Shown here: in pieces, positions 11,295-23,954 of the stretch
Numbering within the stretch: the first letter of the stretch is position 1
Layout: each line of letters opens with the position of its first letter
Assembly: GCF_963678635.1 (NCBI RefSeq)
Contig: NC_087062.1
Coordinates: forward strand, 32,078,704-32,142,703
Reading direction: 5' to 3'
Origin: Symsagittifera roscoffensis
Lineage: Eukaryota; Xenacoelomorpha; Acoela; Convolutidae
Length of the DNA: 64,000 bases
Translations under genes and position numbers: made by a program
The notes under the pieces: generated by a model
What the model saw: the letters and a program-made list of their open reading frames with translations, nothing else
What the model was told of the DNA's origin: nothing
Databases searched by the model: none

Positions 11295-14190
11295 AAGCAG
11301 TCTCGTATTCGACCTATGATTAATTTGGTCTTAGGGCCATAAATTGTGAACCTTTTTCTTCGACACTGGGATAAAGTTTTGCAAATTCTGTTCAAATCAA
11401 GACAAAAAATTATGATTCAATCAAGTAACATTAGAATCGGAACAGATTATTTGACCAGCTGAATAGGTCTTAAACGAATCAAAACCGTTAAGCTTTTGAT
11501 TACTAATTACATGCATTGAGTTCAGTTTTTTTCTAGTTTTGTCGATTTGCCTCAGTTAGCTACGAAAATGGATTATGATTGGCTTCGAGCCCCTAAAGAT
11601 TTGATTAAAGGGCAGTAACATTACCGTTTTACGACAATTTCGGTTTTCAACAACACCTCATACTGTGAAAGCTTCAAGATAAAGTTCAATTAACTCACTT
11701 CAATAGTTTTTCTGTAGTTCTTATTTTTTTGTGCAACGGTAAACTTAACCATAGCCGGAAACAACAATCTTCATCAAAAAATGTTCCGCACCTTTAATTT
11801 TAGGAAACTTAAGAAAAAGATCGAATGCGCTCAATGTGAGAGCATTTGAAAAAAAAACTCCGTGAAGGAGTTTTGACAAGATGAGGCGTAATTTCCGGAC
11901 ACATGCTATTTTTTGAAATTAGATATACTTTACAAAGAAGTTTTTTAACGTTTTTTTGTGTCATATAAAGAGGAGGGTTTGGATAATGCCAATTCGCCCG
12001 AAAAATCTTTCGGAATATTGAAGAGTCAGCGTAGATTTTTGACATGGGGATGAATTCAAGGAATTTTTTTTCAGTTCAAACCAAGACCAAAAAAGAATGA
12101 CCTAATCATGTAACATTACAATGATTTAATCTTGTCGAAACAGATTAGTTTACAAGTTGAATACTTCTTGACGGATGAGCGCTGTTGTCTGCTTCGTTCA
12201 GAACTTTATATAAAGTGCTGAGTTTTTTCTGGAGCGGGTAATTTGCAATAACTTGCAGCAACGAAACAGGTAATGAGTGGCTTCGAGCGACCAAACATTT
12301 GATTGAGAAACAGTGACTTGGCTCTTTTATAACCGTTTCCCTTTTATCAGAGCCTTGTACAGTCATTAGCTTATCATATAAGATTATCCCTAGTTTTACT
12401 TTTTGCGTGCAACAGAAAACTTGAGAGTGTGGTTTAGGTGATAGTTTGAATCTGATATGTAGTAAGCGCTAATTACCCTTTTTCTGCCCACTTAGCTACA
12501 TGGAAAACCGTCGATCGACCATTTCGAATCATTTAGGTCTGATTTATCCAATGAAAAAATTATGTTTATTTTTGGCTGAGTAATCTGGGGAAAAGTTCTT
12601 CCTTTTGCACTTTCCGTTGGATTCTTGTGTTTTTTGGTTGTGCTTAGGAAGATTTGATCGATTTTTTGTGGTCTTTCTGGTTTTTATCAATTTGTCCAGT
12701 GGAGACATTGCGACTTCTTGTTGTGTTTTTGGGTCCGTTTTTCGCTTTTTTGACCCTGCTTCATAAGAATTGTTACAATCGGGTATTGTAACACTAACTT
12801 TAAAAACTCTAGGTTGTTTGAAAGAGTTGTCACTTAACGCTAGGTTCGATTTACGGAGGAGTTTCTGATCGCTAATTTCAACGAAGTAATTGAGGTTTGA
12901 ATGATTTTGTCGCCCAGGAGTCGGTAATAGGGTTCCCCGTTCCTTCGAGTTGAAACTTTTCTTTCTTGATTGAACTCTTTAGCGATATTTTGATTGTCTT
13001 CAGATTGGTTTTCGTACTTGACAACTTCTGTGGCGAGGTGGACTTGGCTCGTAGTCATACACTTTTTCGTTGGGTTGTCTATTCATGTTCTCCAAAGAAG
13101 CGTCTAGGTAACCGTGCTCCACTCCGTCATCCGCTGCCTAGTTGCGTGCCATATCCATGGACAAGGTTGATTTTCCGTTGTCTAAAATTCATTGTTATTC
13201 TGACAGATAAAATTTTCCAGTGGGCGTTTGGTTTTTTTTGAAGTGGTATTGAAATGTATACAATTGATTTTAGAAACCGAAACGATTACTGAAGCTTTTG
13301 GTATTTCTGAAGATATTGTTTGTATTTGAATTTGACAGTAAAAAAACTGGATTGTGATTAGCTTTTTGGTTTTGTTAAATTTTACAAAGCCCAAAGAGGG
13401 GATGGTTTTTTGTTTCAATCGAAACTATTCCAAAGAAATTAAAATACAGTCGAACAATCCGTGCTCCACCATGAAATGAGCAGTCTTGGCTTCATTCTTC
13501 GATCTAATTTGGTCTGGCGGCCGAGAGTTGTAAATTTTTCTGTTTCTGCCCCAGGAGAATTTCTGGACATTTTAAAAGCAGTTTCAACCAATCTTGGTTG
13601 TCGTTTCCCAGAATTTTGCATTCGTGACCATAATGAAAAATGCAGTTCTATCGTAAGATCATTTGTTGAATCATATTGGTGTAATCACTCCACCAACAAC
13701 TTTTATCGGGTCGGCTGTAAAAAAAAACAGTAGTGAACCTTATTAGCTTGGTCGACTGGGTTGATTTTCAGAAAGGGTTCACGCAAGTTAAATTCATGTA
13801 TCACGTTCTTTTTTACACCAAAATGACTTGGATGTTTAGGTGGACAAAAATTTTCTGATGTCGAAAATTTTCTGACGATCATTGGGTAACGAAAACATGT
13901 CCTTGTCATTTTGTAGTGCCTCTGACCATGCGTTTTCTACGCCACAGCATAGTTTATGTACATAGTTATTCACAACAAGCTAATCCGCTGGATATAGAAA
14001 TTCATTATCTACAATTTGTGCTTATTGACAATTTTAACTTTTCCTTCCGAACCTACATTTCATTTAGAAGCGACGTTGGAAATTACAAGGTATGGAGAGA
14101 GTGTCTTTTCTTTGGCACGGCATTAAACAAGGTGCCCCCTAATAAAGTTTCCACCAAATTTCCTACAAGAAGTTCCTCTATATCCAGCAA

Positions 14191-15204
14191 GTGTTGGCTC
14201 TCGTTTTTTAAACTTCCGGTGATTATTTACAGATTTGTTAGTCAGGGTGTGAAGAATTAAAATCATTCGTCATCTTCAAAAGTTTCGAGATTCCTCAATC
14301 ATCTATTAGAGCAGCATTTGGAGCTTCATGTTTTGGTAGGGTCTCTAGTAAGAGCTTTCTTTGAATTTCATAGTTATTCTTGTTGGTTATAAAAATTGTC
14401 TCGAGTCCGTCCATTGTCTTTGCTGGAAAAGTGGCATATCTTAGCCATCTCAGCTTACGCGCCTCGAAATTTTTCCAGTTTTTCATTATCTCTCTGGCGT
14501 CTGTTTAATGACTTGTGGCGTTTGATTAACGCATTCGGTTATCTGATGAAAGCTTGATTTGAAAAATCCCAGAATTCAGCAAATTTTATCAAAAAAAATT
14601 TTGAGCTTTGAGTAGTTCTGAGCAAAAAACAAACGCGTACCCTCGCTTCCTACCGCTTGATATAAGTTTGAGTTGATCTTCAGATCAGCTTCTTCCATGC
14701 GCATTCCAATGATTGTCTTGGTTTCTAGTTTTAGTCTCGTGTTCTCCGATTCGTCGAATCGTCTTTTTTTTCCAGGTTCTTCCTACCCGTTCGGCTTTGA
14801 CTTTTGTTGTTTCGCTTTGTTGCACCTCTTTTTTTAAATTTCAAGTTTTATTAAGAAGAACGTTTTTTGCAGATTTTCGATATCGATGTTCTTTTGGCTA
14901 TTAATGCCAATTAGAACACATACATCGAGTCTTCCCATGAGGTAGGCGCACGATCGTGTGTTTGCTATATTGAGGGACTTCCTTCATGCCAGATTCCTTT
15001 ACAGATGACTGCGCCATAACCAATTAGAATAATGGTCATCCAAACTAAGCTTAAAATAAATTAAAAATTGAAGAATTGATTTCAATTAAAATGTGTTTTA
15101 ATTCTAACTAAAAACAACAGCACTGACGTCGCTCACTCAGATGGAGATTGCTTAAAATAATCGAATTTTCTCTGACATCCCCCTACTTCATAGAAATCAA
15201 AATG
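14191..15204. other. Unassigned DNA downstream of the tandem duplication
   Basis: There are no recognisable genes or element ends. The window between 14295 and 14490 has a short minus-strand open frame with no family features. The DNA remains AT-rich. Confidence 0.4.
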
Positions 15205-15250
15205 CAGTTTGAACATTAAGGGCATTGCCATGATACAAGCAGTCGTGTTT
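15205..15250 (+). mobile_element. Solo Helentron-like 3' end
   Basis: The sequence AAGGGCATTGCCATGATACAAGCAGTC matches the hairpin plus terminal segment of the family with several changes. No matching 5' end is visible upstream, so this is a fragment. Confidence 0.45.
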
Positions 15251-15421
15251 GCATTTTTTATCGATAACAGTTAACAGTTTTTTTCGTTGAAGTGAATTGC
15301 TGTGAAGCGGTTTTGGTTGACTACTTTGTAATTTTCTTACACGAAAAATATATGACACCCATATAAAAAGACTCGCGTACTGAGGGCTGAAAACTCATCG
15401 AATCAAGTTATGTTTAACTGT

Positions 15422-15840
15422 CCCGGGTCGAGGTCCGCGACTAATTTTTCGACTTTGTCGGTCGCGAAAAAGTTAATTCCGCGACCGAAAATTCAAAGTC
15501 TGACTCAAATCTTAACCCCTAGTCGCAGACAAAATCGGGAAACACCGTATCTCGGTCGCGATGGTAAAAAAATGAGTCGAGGTGGTCAAAAAATTAGTCG
15601 CCACGACTAGTTTTTTGACCGCTGCGACTAATTTTTCGAACGCCCCGACCAACTTTCCTTCGGTCGTGCCGGTCGCGGTTAACTTTTCTTGGGTCGCGCC
15701 GGTCGCGGACACATTGCCTCGGTCCGCAAAGTCTGGAAATATCAAATTTCGGTCGCGGCGGTCTGAAAATGTCAATTTTTGGTCGCGGAAGTCTGGAAAT
15801 ATCAAATTTGGTCGCGACCATCTGATCTACTCGACCCGGG
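15422..15840. mobile_element. TIR element with CCCGGGTCGAG ends, rich in GGTCGCG repeats
   Basis: Perfect 11-bp terminal inverted repeats CCCGGGTCGAG (15422-15432) and CTCGACCCGGG (15830-15840) bound about 420 bp. The interior is packed with GGTCGCG motifs and variants, on both strands, separated by short AT spacers such as TCTGGAAATATCAAATTT. GC and CpG density are far above the flanks. No transposase frame and no convincing target duplication were found. Open frames across it read through the short repeats and are not genes. The ends resemble those of 37861-38352. Confidence 0.6.
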
Positions 15841-15849
15841 TAGTCATTG

Positions 15850-16723
15850 TAGTGTATTAGGAAAAACCATTTTGTTAAAATTGAAAACATGACGAAAGTC
15901 CTCGAGCCTTGAAAACAAAGTATGATTGACTCCAGGTAGATGTGTGGTTGTCGCAGCTTTTCTGCACAAACTCACAAAAATGAAATCAACTTTTGATTAA
16001 ACTCGGTCGCCCGAAATTCTCTGACATCCCCGTAACCTTAACCATAGAAAAAATATTCATATCAACAAATATATGGTGTCGCAGTTTTCTTTGCTGCGCT
16101 GTGTAGAAATTAGGTAAAAAATGATTCTGATATTTGAATTCCAGAGTGAAAAATTGGAAATTAGAGTGAGATTGCACGTATATACCTTTTGTCCTGGGGG
16201 TGAACTTTTTTCTGGTGTTTGTGAAAAAGGACGCTTTTTGTTTGTTACACGTGAATAGGACTATTGTTCAGTGTAAAAAGTGAATCATTGACATTCCCGT
16301 TTGAGAGGTTATCCAATTTGACCAGGTGTTTGTCTCATTTGTTCACGCAATCAATACCTTTTGAATGTAGCAATTATTTTTGTCCTTTACAAACCGTTCT
16401 ATTTGCCTTTTAGTCATTATAGTTTAATTTTTCAAAATTAGTATACATTTAGTTAAAAGGTCTTCTATACGGTAAGGATTTAATCTCCTCACAATTTTAG
16501 ACTCTAATCAAAAAATAGCATTTTTTCTTTTAAAAATTTGAATTTTTTCAGCAATTTCTTTTTCCCCAATGAAACTAATCCCAATCTAGCCTCGTAAGTT
16601 TGTCATAAGTAGAGCTACGGTTTGCCAACAGCCCGAAAGATCTAATAATGGGACAAATAGTGGCCTACTAGATGGAATTTTGTTCTCTAAGGTTTTTCTT
16701 GATGAGTTTTTCCAGAGTCTATG
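15850..16723. other. Unassigned AT-rich DNA
   Basis: I see no gene, element terminus or structured repeat in this stretch. Confidence 0.45.
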
Positions 16724-16731
16724 GGTTACAC

Positions 16732-17076
16732 CAGGGGCGGATTTAGGGGGGTGGGAGATATCCATGGGGTATTTTGCGATATCCATTTTTGGCTGACGAA
16801 CACTGAAATTTTTCTAAAGGCGCCTTTGGCGCCAATTTGTACTAATTTTAAGGGGAGCGCGCGCCGAAAAAGATGTTTTTTGGTCGAAGTTTTCCAAAAA
16901 AGCCTAAAAACGCCTTTTTAGCCTGTGCGGTGCAGGAATTTTGGCCAAAACAGGTTTTTTTAGTGCTATGAGAGATCTCGGAAAATCAATTTGGTCGACC
17001 TAAAAAAAAAGTCGACAAATTTTCGAAAATTTTTCGAAAATCCGCCCCACCTTCAAGAAAAATCTAGATCCCCCTG
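16732..17076. mobile_element. hAT-type MITE, family CAGGGGCGG, copy 2
   Basis: It begins CAGGGGCGGATTTAGG and ends CTAGATCCCCCTG. Flanking 8-mers are GGTTACAC (16724-16731) and GGTTAGAC (17077-17084), seven of eight identical. The interior shares landmarks with copy 3: TTTTCTAAAGGCGCC, GGGGAGCGCGCGCC and AATCAATTTGGTCGACC. It is 345 bp and has no transposase. Confidence 0.85.
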
Positions 17077-17084
17077 GGTTAGAC

Positions 17085-19290
17085 AATAGAGAACAAAAAA
17101 TTTCACAAAAAGATCAAATCCCCCATTCAGTAGCATAACTTCTGGCAGAGTTATCGTTTTTCATTGTACAGAGGGCTCAGGTTTTTCTGAAAATCTCTTA
17201 ATTAACTGAGAAGAGCAGTTGCGGATCTAAATAACGTCGCTTTCTCGCGATGGAATAATTTCCGGCTAGCAAATGGAGACAAGACTTCTCGCACAGGTCG
17301 GGTAAAACTCTCCGGGTTTTTGGCTGCGGAGAGTCTGGAACCAGCCAGGCTGTCCCGTCTGCTGGTCTTCACCTTACTCTTTCGCTCTGACATAAATGCA
17401 AACACTGCATCCTACAAATGACCACTCTCTAGCCTTACCATTAAACAAACCCAAGCAAGTGATTGATGCCATTTTGCGGCCGGATGCAGTTTAAATACGG
17501 TGATCTCAGCTTTTTAGAGAAACACTATCGAGAGTTTAATTCCATTCATGCACTAGCTTATTTCCTTCTTCTCCACTTCCACCCTTGATTACACATTTAC
17601 AAAACCCCCCACGTTTGACTACTCTCAACTTCATGCACTGATCTGCTCCACCAGTTGCACATTCCCCTAAATAAACAGTAACGACGAACAACCCCCAAGT
17701 AACAGCTATCCAGAACCATCCAAACTACTCTAAACCACTGACCTCAATTAAGCAAACTTATTCAATTATCCATGCAATGGGGACTCTAAGCATTTTGGAA
17801 CGTGCAACACTTGACTTTTTCCAATTCTGCAGTGGCTAACAACATTTTGGGGCAGCTGGGGAAACATCCTGAATTGTATAAAACAAAAAGGACGGTATCG
17901 AGAAACTAAAATTTTGTTGCCGGTCAAAGTTTTGGTGCCAATTTTAGGAATCCGATTTGCCGTTGAAATCACCTCATTATAAAACAACAAATGAACCCCA
18001 GCAAATCATTTATAATGTATAGTAAATTGCGCAAAAAAAATCACACCCTACGCCAACTTTTTACGAGGTGTCAGAACAATTTCATGTTTTAAAAAAAACT
18101 AGCGTGATGCAGGAACAAGGTTGTATTTGCAGCACTTTCTTGAAAGATTTTTTGACGCAGGTTTTAGATATCTGAAAGTTAGCATTCTCTCCGAAAACTT
18201 TCTTTTCCGAGTAATTTATTCGTAAAACTCTGAGACTTTGAAATTACTACTCTTGAAATATTGTGTAGGTACGCTAGAACTATATAATTTTTTAGTTGAC
18301 ATAGCGTGTAAGTAGAAAATAAAAGTATACATCGTTTTCACTTGCCTAGAGAAAAGTGTCTATTTAATTTTGTAGATCCAAAAACAAGCTTAGACAATAG
18401 ACATTTAATAGAGCAGTCATGACAATCAAATTTTTGAAAAAAAAACATTGAATTAGGCAGCAATTTTGTGGCTAAGCCTCGTAAAAGAGAAATTAAAACA
18501 AGGGCACTTTCGAGTATAAGTCTTTATTAGCTATCCTCAAACAGATACGCTTGAAATGGCCCAAGTTTGATAGAACCCGGTGGTTAAAGTTTCGCATTAT
18601 TAATGATATAACCCGAGTTTGAGGTTGAAAAAATAACAATCAAAATGCGAAAAGTAATAAATAGAGATGACCATATAAATAGAAGAGAACAATGAAAATG
18701 AACTTAGATATTCCAGAATTGAATACGTTTTAAATGATTGAAAATTTTGAGATAAGTAAACAGACTTGATTCTATCAGACCAGGTTGTCGCAAATAAAAT
18801 TCAAACCACGGATATCTGTTAAAAATTCGGACCGGCACTAAGCGTCTTTGATAAACATACTGCACTACTGACTAATATGTAAAAACAGATAAAAACACAA
18901 CGTAGAGTGAGGTGGCGAATGTCGCCTCATGACATCTCATGTACTTGGAGAAATTGCGCAGATACAATTTGTAACTATAGCATCAACCAATAAGGTTATT
19001 AATTAACGCCCGGTGAAAAGAACTGGATGTACCATTTGAGAAATAAGTTAGTTCTTTAAAACGTCCAAAATATAACTTTGAGGCACGGAACTCATTTCTG
19101 ATTGTGTAGTTCCATGGTCCTGGTCTTTTGGAACAAAGTAACTTGATCCTTCGTTCGAGCAAAGGAACATAACCCCCCAGGTTTCTTAGTCGGCGTAAGC
19201 GGGGTTAAGCGCGATGGATCGTTTGCCGGTACGCCCTCCGAAATTTGAATTTCTTCCTCATCCCCCTCAACAAAGTTGAATGAGTGCAGT
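17085..19290. other. Unassigned DNA with one small GC-richer patch
   Basis: There is no recognised gene. At 17202-17405 the minus strand holds a 67-codon basic, Ser/Arg-rich frame (MFAFMSERKSKVK...) in DNA of higher GC than the surroundings. It has no family motif or splice context that I can support, so it is not called. The rest is AT-rich with no visible repeats. Confidence 0.4.
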
Positions 19291-19296
19291 AGAGGG

Positions 19297-19632
19297 TCAC
19301 CAAAGAACGGGTAGGCTTTTTAGGTCTCGGCGATGATCTTGGTGACTTCTCTGGGTGCTGTTCTCCCTTGTAAGAGCCGTCGTCATTTTCTGTCTCCCTT
19401 GTTGGACCTGTCGTCCCTTACGGTTGAAAGCGCCGGAGCATGCCACTCTGGACTGTTCGTTCAACTGTCTTCTGATTGAGCGAGAGTGTGGGCCCTGGTT
19501 CACGCACTTTCCTGGGTTTGGGCGATATTGTATGCTGACTTGAAGGTCTAGACGCAATCCACCTAGACCTAAAGTGACTAAGACGCAATCAGTCCGATTC
19601 ATCTTATGTCCCTGCCGAAGCTGATAACTCAC
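19297..19632 (-). pseudogene. Possible 3' part of a decayed retrotransposon pol/ORF
   Basis: This is a 111-codon minus-strand frame in a GC-richer block, downstream of and on the same strand as the integrase remnant at 19873-20826. It is rich in Arg, Gln and Ser (RSIRRQLNEQ, KGRQVQQGRQK), as the region after the integrase core often is in Ty3/Gypsy elements. I recognise no specific motif. Its link to the integrase rests on position and strand only. Confidence 0.25.
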
Positions 19633-19872
19633 AAAAGTTAGTGTTTGGTCTAAAACTTACATGCATTTTTCCGGTTTATTTCCCCTTTGTCAATAATGTA
19701 TGTATATTTCGTAATTCGCACAAACTAGAAATAAGCAAACTTGAATTACGGTTTGCCAGAATTGCCATCAATGAGTTTTCAGAAAACTTTTAGAATTGTC
19801 GTGTTTTCTAAAAGTGATTTTGTTTGTTTACGGGTTGTTAGAGTCCTTTAGGTCAGAAAAAAGACGCTCTAC

Positions 19873-20826
19873 TCAGTCATTGAGTGTGCGAGAGTGCCTG
19901 GCGTAGTCACAAAACCGCAACTTTTTTTGTGATCCCAGATTTTTGAAAGTTTGCAAGATTGGGATTTCTGGATACCAATTCATTAAGCAATTCTCGGCCT
20001 TGATGGCAAAGAACGTTTTGTTTAGCCGCACCACAAAATTGCTGCCATGTCTTACTCCTCTAACGCCTTGCACGATTAGCTATCAGCAATCCCTCACACC
20101 ATCCCAACATCAGCTGAAATCGGTTTGATATGTCAAGACTATTCGTGGCTCTACGAGAGATAGTTTTGCCCGACCTCTGCTGTAGCTCGCATGTTGTTCT
20201 GGCGTGCGTCAGAAGTTTTTGAGCTGAATATAGAGAATTAACAAAGTTATCTGGTATGTTAGAATACTCAGTATTCAGAATTTGCCCAAAATAAAACTCA
20301 AAAGGTGATTTTTTCACTGTTGCTTGATTCTTATTTCTGATATCGTTTATAATTTGTTGAAGAGTAGATTTCAGACTTTCGAAATTCTGAACTTTCAGTA
20401 CCCAATTTTTTCTTGATGATTCAATTTGACCTTTCTACTAGACCACGACCACTATAATTCCGGAAGGTGTGAGGATGTATTTAAAGTTTCTGTTCTCGCA
20501 AAATTCTTTTACTACGGCGCTTTTAAATCCTGTTAAAATGTACGTTCTGATTTATTCCGGGATATCCTTATTCCAAAAATTCGAGCTTAGATTTTTTTTT
20601 ACTTTTTTAGTTAGTAACAATAGCGGCTAGTATATGCACATTCCCTTTTTTTCATCGATTGATGAACCGACAAACTTAAATTAAAAATCTTGATTCTGGT
20701 TGCAGATTCTGGTTGCAGCTTAGAAAACTTATATTGTTTTGAAATTTTGATGTTCGTACCAGACAGGGAATACTCCGGGCACTTCTTACATGTGTTCACT
20801 ATTTGGCGGTTCAATAGAGATACCAT
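19873..20826 (-). pseudogene. Ty3/Gypsy-like integrase remnant (frameshifted)
   Basis: On the minus strand, 20611-20826 encodes a TCKKCPEYS segment, like the CxxC half of the HHCC zinc finger before an integrase core. About 20440-20535 encodes GFKSAVVKEFCENRNFKYIL, the core segment after the second catalytic Asp. A short gap later a GRGLVERS frame supplies the catalytic-Glu helix. The stretch 20060-20425 then reads KKSPFEFYFGQI, the SPFE-FG motif near the core end. The frame shifts at least twice and no intact ORF remains. Region 21400-21830 has further minus-strand frames (for example around FNLPERLEKLQ) that could be upstream pol, but I do not recognise them. LTRs were not found. Confidence 0.7.
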
Positions 20827-21979
20827 ATATACTCAGAGGCATATATCAAGGCTGTTTGTCCCGCATGGGACCAATGATTTCTGGCGAGGGCTGCACCACT
20901 ACGAACATATTCGGAGATCACAAGCATGTTGTCAACAGCTGCCTAGGCCGAAAATGTGCCATATACGACCCTAATTTGCTGCGGGACTGCACGTCCTTGT
21001 TGATAATTGTCGTACGCATTGGGCCTAAGAAGTGATCTTCCCCTGTGAGTTGGGAGAGCAGATCCCCATCAAAGAGCTCATGGAACCAAAAGAGCTTCCT
21101 CTTGTCTCGTCTGAGTAACGGCTTTCATCATTTGATTGCGTGTATCCTCACCTGGATCAAAAACTGCTCTTGAGTCATCTTGGTCAGGCGTTGTCTGAGA
21201 TTTTTATCCAGAAAATGCGCCGAGCTGTTCCGGGCAGAAGGCTTCCTTTTCATTCCAAAACCTTCTTTTGATTGTCTCACTATGGCTGTGTTTCTTACTC
21301 GTGTTATATCAATTCGACTGGGTCGGCTTGCTGAACCCGGGTTTGACGACGACGCATATACTTTATGACTGGGAGTTCTCTATAAAAATCCCTATGAAGT
21401 TTAGTAGCTTCGCCGGTTCAATCTTCGTGCTGGCAATGTGAATATTGCTGCTCGAAGCGTTTGAGAGATCAACTGCAATGTATTTATCATGAAACTTGAT
21501 GTCGAGTTGAAAGACCAACGACAATGATTTTTGTGAAGGCTCAACAGTTTTTCACGATGTCCATTTTGCATATCGGCCTCCGATTGGTTGATCACTCGCG
21601 TGCTTCAAATATTATATGCGTCTGCATACTGCACTTTGGTTGGGTAAGACCTTAATGCGTATCTTTGACGCCTTTTCCCTTAGAAACCGAAGGAAAGTTG
21701 CTGCAATTTGATTGGTTGATTCAACTGCCGCAATCTGATTAAAGTTTTTTAGTAGAGTGACAGCCGGTTTCGCTTGAAGCTTTTCCAAACGTTCTGGTAG
21801 GTTGAAACTTCCTCAAATAGTAAATTAAGCAAATTGGAGCAATTTTCGCCTGTTTTGTTGAGATTAATAAGTTAGGTGCAGTTTTAAAGCTTGTATGGAT
21901 TTAACTACGAATAGCTCATCAAGTTAGGATGGTTTTAGGGCTTCGGATGGTTTTAGGGCTCCAAGTACTTGTCCATCTT

Positions 21980-22179
21980 NNNNNNNNNNNNNNNNNNNNN
22001 NNNNNNNNNNNNNNNNNNNNNNNNNNNNNNNNNNNNNNNNNNNNNNNNNNNNNNNNNNNNNNNNNNNNNNNNNNNNNNNNNNNNNNNNNNNNNNNNNNNN
22101 NNNNNNNNNNNNNNNNNNNNNNNNNNNNNNNNNNNNNNNNNNNNNNNNNNNNNNNNNNNNNNNNNNNNNNNNNNNNNNN
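21980..22179. other. Assembly gap (200 N)
   Basis: Exactly 200 N. The left edge ends in a short direct repeat, two copies of GGATGGTTTTAGGGCT in succession (about 21927-21960), so the gap may hide a tandem repeat. The round size suggests a scaffold gap of nominal length. Confidence 0.98.
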
Positions 22180-23950
22180 CCATTAAATTTTTATCGGAAA
22201 ACGTTCAATCGTTGATTACTTTGATCGTAATCAAAGCCCATAAGAATCACGTTGTTCATAAATTAATCATGCGACAACTAAGAAATAACAACATGGTACC
22301 TTAAAATTAACATCATAAAACTTAATTTTTATACGTCTTCAAATTTGTTTTCCGGATGAGGCAACACTACTCAGCATTAAAAAAAACCAACATTTTGTTA
22401 ATGTAATTCCTAGGCAGGAGTACGGTTTCTATTTTGGTCCTTTCTCTCTAGATAAATAGTCTTCATCATAATTTTGATTGAATAAAAAGAGCATTTAAGT
22501 TGTTCATGCTTTTTAAGTTGGTTCAAGCTGAAAGACAAGTTATATCTGTGTCGTTCGCTCAATTTTTCTGTTGCCTTCTTGATTACAGAAGGAAACACTA
22601 AAGAGTTGACACTACCTGCTGCCTTTTAGCCTAGCAAAATTGAAGAAGTAATATGATTCGGCATTTGTTTAGTAATAGAATTCCTTTCCCCGTAACAATA
22701 TCCTTAGCCCAGTTCCCTGCATTGTTTTCACCGCATTGTTTGCCCAATTTGGCTTGAACAATTAGCAGTTGGCAACAAGGGCAGAAATCGAATGAGATTT
22801 TTTTGAATTAAGTTATAATAAAATCTGGTCAAACATTGTTAAAAGGAGTATTGCAGCCTCATGTAGATGACTTTGCCGAAATTGAATTATTGTATTGGAA
22901 AATTTTGCTAGGTTAACGTTGTATTTTTTGTCGCAGAAAATTATAATTTAATAAGTTGCTTTCTGGTTGATTTTTCGGAGTTTTTAGTTGAGTATCGGTC
23001 GCCAATTTAGACCCCCCTCTGCTCTTTATAGTCTTGTTGACCTGAAATTTTTCCTCTAGCCTGAGGCAATGCGGGAAACAAACAAGATTTTCCCCCATCT
23101 TTCCATCGTCCTAGTGTCAAATGACAAAGGAAAAATTCCTCAAATTAGGCCGAGCCTATTTTAATCCAACTGCCTTTCCCTAATTCGACTTCAGTAAATA
23201 GGGAAAAGTTTGAGTAAACTAGCCGAAACGAAAAAAAAAAGGGAAACGAACATTGGTGAAAAAAAGGATCTCTTTGACTACCAACCCCCCTCCCCCTCCG
23301 TTCACTCTATGGCACTTAGTAAATAATAAAGACCCCCCATACAGAACTAAATTAATTGTTAAGCATATGCTGCTACTGTACCTCTTAAATTGCCAATCCC
23401 CCTCCTTCATTTGCAATATACAGAGAGATCCAAAAAAATTTGTATAGCATGATGTAAGAATTGTTTTTCTTCAAATTACAACACTGATTTTGATCTTTGC
23501 TGTTCGGCTTTATTTCAATAAATGGAATGTATTTTGCTATGAATTGTTATCTATGTCGAAAGTGATTGGTTGCCCTTCTTTAATTTAGAACCAAAATACA
23601 TTCTAAAAAAAAATTTGAAAACAAACTTTGAAATGATTGGTAATATTTTAATAGTAGAATAGAATTTCAATATTTTGGAAACCATTTTACTCCAATAAAT
23701 TCGGCTGGTCATGTTTTCTACATTTCGTCAATATAAAAATGACCGGTTGGCATGAAGTTAGGCGCCCAACTATAACATTGCATAAATACATTGAACAATT
23801 TCATTTTATCTCTCAGCGAATCAAAGGCTCCCTAATATCCCTGAAAACCCAGTTTGCCTTCTTTGAAATTCTTATCGGCCATTTTTCATTTCATCTTTTC
23901 CCTCTTTCTAACTCATGAAATATTTCACAGAATAATCAAAAGACATTTTT
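22180..23950. other. Unassigned DNA after the gap
   Basis: I see no recognisable gene or element ends. A C-rich patch at 23284-23300 and short poly-A/T runs are the only structure. It could be intron or intergenic sequence belonging to the candidate exons further right. Confidence 0.4.
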
Positions 23951-23954
23951 TCAG

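Larger units (their letters stand above)
8419..14190. repeat. 5.8-kb direct tandem duplication, unit 2
   Basis: This is a near-identical copy of 2623-8418, in the same orientation and directly abutting it. The junction reads ...TATATCCAACAACTGAAG. The unit-2 right end reads ...TATATCCAGCAAGTG and the unit-1 left flank reads CACGCAACTGAAG, so the junction shares only CAA with both parents. That microhomology suggests a simple duplication, not transposition. Small indels relative to unit 1 show the copies are not an assembly artefact of identical sequence. Confidence 0.93.

Noticed and set aside
15410-15890. Several overlapping 90-100-codon frames on both strands
   Set aside because: All translate the GGTCGCG repeat of the TIR element; the multi-frame openness comes from the repeat having no stop-like words.
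21927-21962. TTTTAGGG repeats as a possible telomere tract
   Set aside because: Only two copies within a 16-18-bp unit; not a telomeric array.
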